Positions 25,426-32,691 of a stretch of DNA of 64,000 nucleotides are shown piece by piece; position 1 is the first letter of the stretch; each line of letters opens with the position of its first letter. The stretch lies in assembly GCA_963773655.1 (NCBI GenBank), contig CAVZBX010000003.1:124001-188000 (forward strand). The letters are read 5' to 3'. Origin of the DNA: DASSQJ01 sp963773655 (lineage in GTDB: Bacteria; Actinomycetota; Actinomycetes; Actinomycetales; Dermatophilaceae). The notes below the pieces were generated by a model. That model made no database searches. It was not told the DNA's origin and worked only from the letters and a program-made list of their open reading frames with translations. The position numbers and the translations under genes were made by a program.

Positions 25426-26082
25426 TCAGCACTCGTGCGAGGTCAGCGCGTCCGCCACCGGCACCTCGCCGTTGTTGAACTCGACGACCTCTCCGCCCAG
25501 GCCCGGCCGCTCGAGGGCCTCGGCCACGACGAGCGCGACGTCGGCGCGGGACACCTGCCCGGCGCTCGCCCCGCCGCGGGAGGTCTCGATGCGCCCGGTC
25601 GGCGCGTCGTCGGTGAGCCGGCTCGGGCGCAGGATGGTCCAGGCGAGGCCGGAGTCCTGGAGGCGGCAGTCCGCAGCGGTCTTGGCCTCGGCGTAGTGGT
25701 GGAACGGGTTCTCCTGCGGCACCCCGTGGTCCGGGCCGGCGCCGAAGTAGGACACCATGACGTAGCGGCCGACGCCGGCCTCCTCGGCCGCCACCATCGA
25801 CCGGATGGCGGCGTCGCGGTCGACCGCGAGGGTGCGGTCGGGGTCACCGCCTCCGGCGCCTGCCGCCCACACGACGGCGTCGTGGCCGCGGACCAGGTCG
25901 GCGAGCGCCGTGGTGTCCAGCGACGCGACGTCGGCGAGTGCGGCGGTGGCGCCGTCGGCCTCGACGTCGGGCACGTGTGAGGGGTTGCGGACCACGGCGG
26001 TGACCGCGTGGCCGCGCTCGGTGAGGATGGGGGTCAGCTTGCGGGCGACCTTGCCGTGGCCGCCGATGACGATGACGCGCAT
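25426..26082 (-). CDS. NAD(P)-binding SDR-like (atypical, NmrA/YwnB-like) protein
   Basis: A 218-residue Rossmann protein beginning MRVIVIGGHGKVARKLTPIL, with the glycine-rich nucleotide site, then a LADVASLDTTALADLVRGHDAVVWAAG block and RYVMVSYFGAG instead of the classical Y-x-x-x-K region. Similar proteins act as NAD(P)H-sensing or flavin/quinone-reductase-like enzymes. Single gene; function unassigned. Confidence 0.88.
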   Translation of the reverse strand: MRVIVIGGHGKVARKLTPILTERGHAVTAVVRNPSHVPDVEADGATAALADVASLDTTALADLVRGHDAVVWAAGAGGGDPDRTLAVDRDAAIRSMVAAEEAGVGRYVMVSYFGAGPDHGVPQENPFHHYAEAKTAADCRLQDSGLAWTILRPSRLTDDAPTGRIETSRGGASAGQVSRADVALVVAEALERPGLGGEVVEFNNGEVPVADALTSHEC

Positions 26083-26125
26083 GGGGCGTGCAACCGCCTC
26101 GGCCGGGTCGGTGTTCCGCGTCGGG

Positions 26126-26941
26126 TCAGGGCAGCCGCGCGGGCACGATCTGCGAGGTGAGAGCGGCGGTGTAGGCCTCGTACCCGTCGGGGTTCGGGTG
26201 GAACGAGGCCGGCCCCGGGCCGAGGATCCACGGCTCGTCGGAGTTGACGCCGTGGCCGTCGAAGCGCTTGGTGACGTCGACGAACTGGAACCCGTAGGCG
26301 GCTGCCCGCTCGGCGATCACGGCGTTCAGCAGGTCGGCCCCGTCGTTGAGGGCCTGCTGCTCGGCGGTGGAGGCCCCGAGGTAGTCCCCGTACTCGGGCG
26401 AGAACAGCCGTGGGTAGCCGACGACGACCACGTGGGCGTTCGGGGCCAGGTCGGAGACCTGCGCGTAGACCGCGTCGAGCCGGCCGGGTAGCACGGTGGT
26501 GACCGCGTTCGTGGCCACTGCGAGCGCGCCGGCGCACTGCAGGTCCGTGCCCCCGAGGCAGGCCCCGACGGCCTGGCCCCAGAAGATGTCGTTGCCGCCG
26601 ATCATCAGCGTGACCAGGTCGGTGTCCTCGTCGAGGGCCTCGAGCTGCCCGCCGGAGACGAGGGACTCCGTCGTGGCGCCCGCGCACGCCACGAAGTCGT
26701 CGAGGGCGATCCGCATCCGGCCGTCGAGCTGCTCGGGGTAGCCCGACGCCGACCGTGCGCAGCTCCCGCTCGCCGGGTCGTAGGGCGGGGCGCCGACCCC
26801 TGAGGCGTAGGAGTCGCCCAGGGCGTCGTACTCGAACGGCGTGCGCGGTGCCGCAGTGGCTGCCGCGGCGCCGAGCAGGCCGGACGCGACGAGCGCGGCC
26901 CCGGCGAGGGAGGACAGGAGGGCACGGGCACGAGTCACCAT
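26126..26941 (-). CDS. Secreted SGNH/GDSL hydrolase
   Basis: A 271-residue esterase with a signal peptide (MVTRARALLSSLAGAALVAS followed by an Ala-rich cleavage region near residue 30). The catalytic blocks are YDALGDSYASGVG (Ser 44), the oxyanion-hole LMIGGNDIFWG, and FHPNPDGYEAYTA near the C-terminus with the catalytic His. Paired cysteines suggest disulfides in the exported enzyme. It resembles streptomycete secreted lipases. The ATG was chosen because it starts the signal peptide. Substrate probably an ester or lipid outside the cell. Confidence 0.92.
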   Translation of the reverse strand: MVTRARALLSSLAGAALVASGLLGAAAATAAPRTPFEYDALGDSYASGVGAPPYDPASGSCARSASGYPEQLDGRMRIALDDFVACAGATTESLVSGGQLEALDEDTDLVTLMIGGNDIFWGQAVGACLGGTDLQCAGALAVATNAVTTVLPGRLDAVYAQVSDLAPNAHVVVVGYPRLFSPEYGDYLGASTAEQQALNDGADLLNAVIAERAAAYGFQFVDVTKRFDGHGVNSDEPWILGPGPASFHPNPDGYEAYTAALTSQIVPARLP

Positions 26942-27056
26942 GCCGCGGACGTTAGCCCACGTCAGGGTGCACGTCACCCCCCGGCAGCTGGCCTGTCGAG
27001 ACTCCTGCCCCCGGAGCAGCGTCGGTGCCCCCGTCGCCGCACGGCAGACTCGGAGG

Positions 27057-27725
27057 ATGACCGACGCCGCCGATGTGCCGCCCACCGTCCCTGCGCCGCG
27101 CGGGCCGGACCTCAGCGACGAGGAGCGCGTGGCGCGGGTGCGCACGTTCGCCGACGAGCTGTCCACCCGGCGCACGGTGCGCGACTTCGCGGCCACCCCC
27201 GTCCCCCTCGATGCCGTCCGCGAGGCGGTGCGCGCCGCCGCCACGGCACCGAGCGGCGCCAACGTCCAGCCGTGGCGCTTCGTCGTCGTCACCGACCCCA
27301 CGGCCCGGCGGCGCATCCGCGAGGGCGCGGAGGCCGAGGAGCGGGAGTTCTACCGACGGCGCGCCGGTGAGGAGTGGCTCGAGGCGCTGGCCCCGCTCGG
27401 TACCGACGCGGACAAGCCGTTCCTCGAGACCGCCCCGGTACTCGTCGTCGTCTTCGAGGTCCACCGTGGCGGGGCCGAGCCGAGGGCCTACTACCCCAAG
27501 GAGTCGGTCGGGATCGCGGTCGGGCTGCTCCTGGCGGCGCTGCACCGGGCGGGCCTCGCCACCCTCACCCACACGCCGTCCCCGATGCGCTTCCTCGGCG
27601 AGATCCTCGGCCGCCCACGGAACGAGCGCCCGTTCGTCGTCATCCCGGTGGGCCACCCGGCGGAGGGGGCCCGGGTGCCGGCCATCACGCGCAAGCCGCT
27701 GGCCGAGGTGCTGGTCGAGGTCTGA
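27057..27725 (+). CDS. Nitroreductase-fold flavoprotein, iodotyrosine-deiminase-like
   Basis: A 222-residue FMN enzyme. RRTVRDFAATPVPLDAVREA and TAPSGANVQPWRFVVV bind FMN; SVGIAVGLLLAALHRAGLAT followed by THTPSPMRFLGEILGRP and PFVVIPVGHPAE are characteristic of the iodotyrosine deiminase (IYD) branch rather than general nitroreductases. The substrate-clamping residues Glu-Tyr-Lys of IYD are matched here by Glu95, Tyr99 and Lys120, with the same spacing of 4 and 21. Likely reductive dehalogenation of halotyrosines or a related aromatic, to be proven. GGAGG abuts the ATG, an unusually short spacing. Divergent from the SGNH gene. Confidence 0.87.
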   Translation: MTDAADVPPTVPAPRGPDLSDEERVARVRTFADELSTRRTVRDFAATPVPLDAVREAVRAAATAPSGANVQPWRFVVVTDPTARRRIREGAEAEEREFYRRRAGEEWLEALAPLGTDADKPFLETAPVLVVVFEVHRGGAEPRAYYPKESVGIAVGLLLAALHRAGLATLTHTPSPMRFLGEILGRPRNERPFVVIPVGHPAEGARVPAITRKPLAEVLVEV

Positions 27726-27936
27726 CCTCGGCCCAGCTCGTCGAGGCGTGCCGGCGGCGCAGCTCGCGGACGATGCGCGCCTGCCGCCGGGCGAGGGCCA
27801 GCCGCCGGTCGGGGGCGGACGACCTCCGCAGTGCGCGGAGGTCGTCCTCCGTCGCGGCGAGCTCGGCGATCAGCTGTCGCACGGTCGGGAGCGCACCCGT
27901 GGCAGGAGCCGGGTGGTCGAGGGCGGTGACGGTCAT
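27685..27936 (-). CDS. Small helical hypothetical protein
   Basis: An 83-residue frame with an Ala/Pro-rich N-terminus and then one long charged helix (LPTVRQLIAELAATEDDLRA and RRLALARRQARIVRELRRRH). It overlaps the 3' end of the flavoprotein gene by 41 nt on the opposite strand. An upstream GTG at 27945 is an alternative start. Its coherent amphipathic helix suggests a real gene, but no family is recognised and it could be a spurious frame. Confidence 0.4.
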   Translation of the reverse strand: MTVTALDHPAPATGALPTVRQLIAELAATEDDLRALRRSSAPDRRLALARRQARIVRELRRRHASTSWAEVRPRPAPRPAACA

Positions 27937-27995
27937 GACAGCCACCGTGTCGCGCGGGGCTCCACGCCGCCTCGCGACCGGCTGTGGACCTGCTG

Positions 27996-29645
27996 TCAGC
28001 CGGCAGCCGGCTCGTCGCGCGGCGTGCGGCGGCGGGATGCGAGGTAGTCGTCGAGCCGGCGCTTCGCATCGTCGCCGAAGAGGATGTGGGCCACCTCGCG
28101 CAGCCCCTCGCCCTCGAAGATGTCGCGGTCGCGGACGACGAGGTCGATCTTGCTGCGCCGGCGCATGAAGTCGTCGAGGGTCACGACCATCTCGTGCTCA
28201 GCGGCGTTGTGCAGCTCGACGCGGAGGTAGTCGGCCGAGCCCATCACGTCCTCGCCCATCCGGGGGTCGGCCCGGATCGACTCGAGCATGTCGAAGCCCC
28301 GCCGGCCGTAGCGGCGCCAGAGCCGGTCGGTGAGCGGCTCGGTGTCGGGCTTGGTGCGCAGGCTGTCCAGCTTCATCAGCCGCGCCTGGCGGTAGAACTC
28401 CGCGCGGGTCGCGGCGGCGGGCTCGCCGTACCAGCCGCCGAGGTCGTCCTCGAGCGGGATGCCCAGGTGCTCGATCTCCGCGGCGACCTCCTCCCCGACA
28501 TTGAGGCAGTCGGTGAGCTTGCCGCCGAACACGGTGACGACGGCGCGGTGGTCGTCGCGCTCGATCTCGTGCTTGCGGGACAACGAGGTCCAGTCCTCGT
28601 CCGCCTGGTCGCCGGCCCCCCGGCGGACGACGAGCGGTCGCACGCCGCAGCGCTCGGCGATGACGTCGGCACGGGTCAGCGGCTCCGGCAGGTCGAGGCG
28701 GGCGTTGATCTGCTGGAGGAGGAAGTCGCGGTCCTCGTCGGTGACCTCGGTGTACGGGCTGTCGACGCGGGTGTCCGTGGTGCCGATGACCGAGCGGCGC
28801 CCCATCGGGATGACGTAGAACAGCCGCTGGGTGTCGTCGAAGAACGCGAGGACGCGGTCGTGGCGCGTCGTCGTGAGGCGGGGGACGACGAGGTGGATGC
28901 CCTTGGAGTAGACGATCCGGTGCTCGGTGGTGAGGTCCCAGAGACCGTTGAGGTCGTCGACGAAGGGTCCGGCGGCGTTGACGACGGTACGGGCGGAGGT
29001 GGTCAGCTCCTCGCCGGTGTCGGTGTCGCGCAGCTGGACCACCCACCGGTCGCCGATGCGCTCCGCGGAGACGAGCTCGACGTAGTTGGCCACCGCCGCC
29101 CCGGCCTCGAGGGCAGACCGGACGAACGCGAAGACGAAGCGGGCGTCGTTGTCGACGAGGTAGGCGTCCTGGTACTGGATGCCGCCGCGCAGGCCCGAGG
29201 TGTCGATCACCGGCTCCTCGGCCTTGACCGCTTCGGCGTCGTACACGTGGGGCCGCTTGGTGCCGAACAGGCCGATGCCCCAGTAGGCGGTGGCACCGAG
29301 CGCCGCGAACCACGGGGAGTACGGCGACTTCTCGCCGAGGGCCGCGAGGAAGCCGATCTCCTTGATGTTGTCGGGGTAGGCCTTCATCAGCCGGTTGCGA
29401 CTGCGGCACAGACCGAACACCAGGGGCAGCTCGTAGTTCTCGAGGTACTTGAAGCCGCCCCAGACGAGGTTGCTCGACTCCTGGCTGGTGAAGCCGCCGA
29501 AGTCACCCCGGTCGACCAGGGCCACCGTGGCGCCGCGGCCCGCGAGGGAGGCGGCCGAGACGGCGCCGTTGATGCCGGCACCGACGACGAGGACGTCGAA
29601 GAGCCCGCCGTCGATCCGTTCGAGGTTTGCGGAACGGAGGGTCAT
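27996..29645 (-). CDS. glpD: Glycerol-3-phosphate dehydrogenase (aerobic)
   Basis: A 549-residue FAD enzyme oxidising sn-glycerol-3-phosphate to dihydroxyacetone phosphate at the membrane. The FAD site is VLVVGAGINGAVSAASLAGRG (about residues 18-38), followed by DRGDFGGFTSQESSNLVWGG and the substrate loop KYLENYELPL; VFGGKLTDCLNVGEEVAAEI is a C-terminal signature. The C-terminal DAO_C domain ends in an arginine-rich tail. No glpK, glpF or regulator is adjacent. Confidence 0.95.
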   Translation of the reverse strand: MTLRSANLERIDGGLFDVLVVGAGINGAVSAASLAGRGATVALVDRGDFGGFTSQESSNLVWGGFKYLENYELPLVFGLCRSRNRLMKAYPDNIKEIGFLAALGEKSPYSPWFAALGATAYWGIGLFGTKRPHVYDAEAVKAEEPVIDTSGLRGGIQYQDAYLVDNDARFVFAFVRSALEAGAAVANYVELVSAERIGDRWVVQLRDTDTGEELTTSARTVVNAAGPFVDDLNGLWDLTTEHRIVYSKGIHLVVPRLTTTRHDRVLAFFDDTQRLFYVIPMGRRSVIGTTDTRVDSPYTEVTDEDRDFLLQQINARLDLPEPLTRADVIAERCGVRPLVVRRGAGDQADEDWTSLSRKHEIERDDHRAVVTVFGGKLTDCLNVGEEVAAEIEHLGIPLEDDLGGWYGEPAAATRAEFYRQARLMKLDSLRTKPDTEPLTDRLWRRYGRRGFDMLESIRADPRMGEDVMGSADYLRVELHNAAEHEMVVTLDDFMRRRSKIDLVVRDRDIFEGEGLREVAHILFGDDAKRRLDDYLASRRRTPRDEPAAG

Positions 29646-29768
29646 GGGCCCCAGCCTAGGCCGGTCCCCCGTCCGCCCCCGCCCGCGGCGGTCGACGACC
29701 GGCGCTCCCGTCCAACGACGTGTGCCGGGAACTCCGGGAACCCTGAGGTCGGTGGCGTCGCCGGCGGG

Positions 29769-30737
29769 TCACCTGGAGCCGGCGAGGACCCGGGCGCGGG
29801 TGGCGGCCACGAGGGCCAGGGTGAGGAGCAGGGTGGTGGAGGTGCCGCCGCCGCCGAGGAGCCGGTCGGCGAACCCGGCCTGCACCCGCATCAGGGCGGC
29901 CGCCGCGAGCGCCACGCCCACCGCGACCCACGCGGCCCGCGAGCCGAGGCGCTCGGCCGCCAGCAGGGCCAGGCCCACGACGAGGAGGACGACACCGCCG
30001 ACGACGTTGAACGACCCCAGCCCGACCTCCCAGCTCGAGGTGCCGATCTGCGGACCTGCAGCGGCGAGCGGGTCGCCGACACCGGCGAGCACCGAGTAGA
30101 GACCGGCGACGAGGGCGACGCCGCCTGCGACCCGGGCCAGCGACCGGCCGTCCGAGAGCCCCGCACGGACCGCGTCCACCGCGAGGTAGCGGCCCGGTGA
30201 GGTGCTGAGCAGGCCGAGATGGGCCACGATCATCAGGAGGTAGGCCCAGGCCCACTCGTGCGGTGCGAAGGCGACCGACAGGGCGATGACGACGCTCTGG
30301 GCGACGCCGAGGAGGGCGGCCAGGCGCACCCAGGCGCCGGAGAGCAGGAGCACCGCGAGCGCGGTCTCCGAGACGATCACGAACCACCCGAATAGCGAGA
30401 GGTTGGGGAGGACGAGGTTCTCGGTGAGCCAGGCCCAGGGTGGGAACACGGGGTGGCTCACGCCGAACTCGGTGAACTTGTACAGGCCGACCTCGTTGGC
30501 GCGGCCGAAGTCCGGCGGCACCTTCCAGTTGACGTTCCACAGCCAGAGCAGGCCGAGGACGATCCGGACGACGGTGGCGTAGCGGGCGAGCGAGGCCGGG
30601 ATCGGGTCGACCGCAGGCGCCAGGAGCCACCGCTGGAGCCGGCGAGGTCCGCTGCCGGAAGCCGTGGTGGGGGTGGTGTCCGTGCGGTCGGTGTCGTCGG
30701 TGCCGGAGGGCGTGGCACCGGTCGTCGGCTCAGGCAC
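29769..30737 (-). CDS. DoxD-like (TQO small-subunit type) membrane protein
   Basis: A 322-residue membrane protein with a polar 40-residue N-terminus and eight or so hydrophobic helices. LGLLWLWNVNWKVPPDFGRA, then TEFGVSHPVFPPWAWLTENL and PNLSLFGWFVIVSETALAVL match the DoxD/DoxX superfamily, which includes the small subunit of thiosulfate:quinone oxidoreductase. The GTG start overlaps the upstream TusA/radical-SAM gene by 8 nt, so the two are co-translated. The second half is less conserved. A role in membrane sulfur-linked electron transfer is inferred only from family and partner. Confidence 0.75.
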   Translation of the reverse strand: MPEPTTGATPSGTDDTDRTDTTPTTASGSGPRRLQRWLLAPAVDPIPASLARYATVVRIVLGLLWLWNVNWKVPPDFGRANEVGLYKFTEFGVSHPVFPPWAWLTENLVLPNLSLFGWFVIVSETALAVLLLSGAWVRLAALLGVAQSVVIALSVAFAPHEWAWAYLLMIVAHLGLLSTSPGRYLAVDAVRAGLSDGRSLARVAGGVALVAGLYSVLAGVGDPLAAAGPQIGTSSWEVGLGSFNVVGGVVLLVVGLALLAAERLGSRAAWVAVGVALAAAALMRVQAGFADRLLGGGGTSTTLLLTLALVAATRARVLAGSR

Positions 30738-31833
30738 AGCGGAACACCTCCCTCCCGGCGGCGGTCGCGGCGTCCTGGGCTGCGAGGGTGTCCCGGACCA
30801 CGCCGAAGACCTCCTCGAGGGGGAGGGGTGCGTCGGCGATCCTCAGGTGGGAGTTGGTCACGGCCACCGGGTGCCACCAGGCGCCGTCGACGGTGAGGGT
30901 CGGCTCGGGCTCGACGGTGTCGAGCGAGACGTGCAGCCCGGTGTCGGCGAATCCCTCCCGTGCCACCGGGCGGACGAGGCGCAGGTCGCGGTCGATGCCG
31001 ATCCGGTCCAGGTGGGCGTGCAGCGAGGCGACGCCCTCCGGGTCCTCGTCGTGCAGCGTCGCCGCGACCCGGACCCGGAACCCGAGGCCTTGGGCCTCGG
31101 CGATGCCCGCCATCGCCCGCTGCCAGGCACCCGTGCCGCGCTGTCGGTCGTGCAGGTCCGGGGTCGCGGAGTCGAGGCTGACCTGGAGGAGCACCGTGCG
31201 GTCCATGCCCTCGAGCGTCGCCCGGCGACGGCCGCGCCCGACAACCATGGCGTTGGTGAGGATGGTGCGGTCCAGGCCCTCGGCGGCCGCCACGAGCTCG
31301 TCGAGGTCGGGGTGCATGAAGGGCTCACCCCCGGTGAGGAGGACCTCCTCACCGCCCATCGCCCGGAACTCGTCGAACACGGTCCGGGCCGTCGCGACGT
31401 CGAAGCGGCGGGCCGTGGCCCTCGGCGAGGACTCGGCGCAGCAGTAGGTGCACGCGAGGTTGCAGTCGAAGTTCGTGTACAGCCAGAGCCGGCGGCCGAC
31501 GGAGACGCGGTCGCCGGCGCTGAAGACCGACCGTGGGCTGGTTCGCGCCGGCGCCTTGCGGACGACGAACCACCACGGCCCCTCGTCGCCGTCCGTGCTG
31601 GACCCGGTGATGTCGTGCCCCACGAGGTCCGCCCACGCGGGGAGGTCGACGGCGACCGACGGCTCGGCGCTGCGGACCCCGAGACGGCCGCCCTCTCCCA
31701 GGCGACGCATGGCGCGGGTGATGAGGAGCAGGAGCCCGCTGCCGCAGTCCATCTCGCCACCGTCGACGAGCACGTCCACGGCACCGGCCGGGGTGTCCTG
31801 CGGTCCCTGCGGGACGATCGTCTCGCCATCCAT
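30730..31833 (-). CDS. TusA-like domain fused to radical SAM protein
   Basis: A 367-residue two-domain protein. Residues about 20-93 form a TusA-like sulfur-carrier fold: GGEMDCGSGLLLLITRAMRR, LGVRSAEPSVAVDLPAWADL and VGHDITG, ending GPWWFVVRKA. Cys30 sits in a DCGSG motif, not in the usual C-P-x-P, so the sulfur-carrying residue is changed. From about residue 112 comes a radical SAM barrel with Cys124-x3-Cys128-x2-Cys131 (CNLACTYC), then LLTGGEPFMHP and VSLDSATPDLHD. The ATG follows a poorly conserved upstream frame. It overlaps the DoxD-like gene. The chemistry is unknown; sulfur insertion or peptide modification are possibilities. Confidence 0.8.
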   Translation of the reverse strand: MDGETIVPQGPQDTPAGAVDVLVDGGEMDCGSGLLLLITRAMRRLGEGGRLGVRSAEPSVAVDLPAWADLVGHDITGSSTDGDEGPWWFVVRKAPARTSPRSVFSAGDRVSVGRRLWLYTNFDCNLACTYCCAESSPRATARRFDVATARTVFDEFRAMGGEEVLLTGGEPFMHPDLDELVAAAEGLDRTILTNAMVVGRGRRRATLEGMDRTVLLQVSLDSATPDLHDRQRGTGAWQRAMAGIAEAQGLGFRVRVAATLHDEDPEGVASLHAHLDRIGIDRDLRLVRPVAREGFADTGLHVSLDTVEPEPTLTVDGAWWHPVAVTNSHLRIADAPLPLEEVFGVVRDTLAAQDAATAAGREVFRCA

Positions 31834-31938
31834 GTCCTGAACGGTAGGCGCGTCGCCCAGGGAAGCGCACCGTCCTCGGTGTGACGGTCTCCTTACACCG
31901 GCTGGTCCGGCGGCGCGGCCCGGCGCTAGCGTCGGGCC

Positions 31939-32580
31939 ATGTCCTCCGACCGCGTGCGGCCCACCGACCACGCCGGCCGGTCCGCGTACTGGGAGAACGT
32001 CCACGACGGCAAGGACCTGGACGGCGTCTCGTGGTGGCAGTCGGTGCCCGAGCTGTCCCTCGGGCTGGTCGACGGCACCGGGGTGGCGCCCGAGCGCCCG
32101 GTCATCGACGTCGGGGCCGGGTGGTCCACGCTGGTCGACCACCTCGTCGGGCGGGGGTACTCCGACCTGACGGCGGTCGACCTCAGCACCACGGCGCTCG
32201 CGACCGTGCGGGAGCGGCTCGGACCCGACGGAGCCGACGTCCGGCTCGAGGCGGCCGACGTGCTCGACCTCCACCTCGGGCGGCGGTACGCCCTCTGGCA
32301 CGACCGGGCCGTCTTCCACTTCCTCGTCGAGCAGGACGAGCGCGACGACTACCGAGCGGCGGTGGAGCGCCACCTCGAGCCGGGTGGGTGGCTCGTCGTC
32401 GCGACCTTCGGCCCGGACGGCCCGACGACGTGCAGCGGGCTGCCCATCGTCCGCTACACCCACGAGGGGCTCGCCGCGGCGTTCCCCGGCTTCGAGCTCG
32501 TCGCGACGAGTGGGGAGGACCACGTGACGCCGTGGGGCGCGACGCAGCAGTTCACGGCGGTACTGCTGCGGCGTTCCTGA
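31939..32580 (+). CDS. Class I SAM-dependent methyltransferase
   Basis: A 213-residue methyltransferase. The N-terminal AYWENVHDGKDLDGVSWWQ leads into motif I PVIDVGAGWSTLVDHLVGRG, then LTAVDLSTTALATVRERL, LEAADVLDLHLGRRYALWHD and a DYRAAVERHLEPGGWLVVATF motif III. The VSWWQ entry is typical of a thiol-/tellurite-resistance type methyltransferase group. It is divergent from the TusA/radical-SAM gene with about 100 nt between, so the two may share regulation. Substrate unknown. Confidence 0.88.
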   Translation: MSSDRVRPTDHAGRSAYWENVHDGKDLDGVSWWQSVPELSLGLVDGTGVAPERPVIDVGAGWSTLVDHLVGRGYSDLTAVDLSTTALATVRERLGPDGADVRLEAADVLDLHLGRRYALWHDRAVFHFLVEQDERDDYRAAVERHLEPGGWLVVATFGPDGPTTCSGLPIVRYTHEGLAAAFPGFELVATSGEDHVTPWGATQQFTAVLLRRS

Positions 32581-32625
32581 GGCGGCCGCGCCGCTCGCCG
32601 TGACCGACGCGGCGATCCTGACTCG

Positions 32626-32686
32626 GGTGGGTCGGGCAGCCGCGGCACGCTGCTGACCTCCCGGTGGGTCGGGCAGCCGCGGCACG
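32626..32686. repeat. 24-bp direct repeat pair beside the DUF222-HNH gene
   Basis: The sequence GGTGGGTCGGGCAGCCGCGG plus CACG occurs twice, at 32626-32649 and 32663-32686, identical over 24 bp with a period of 37. The second copy ends 5 nt from the stop of the HNH gene. No copy is seen on its 5' side. Its purpose is unknown. Confidence 0.8.
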
Positions 32687-32691
32687 TTGGG

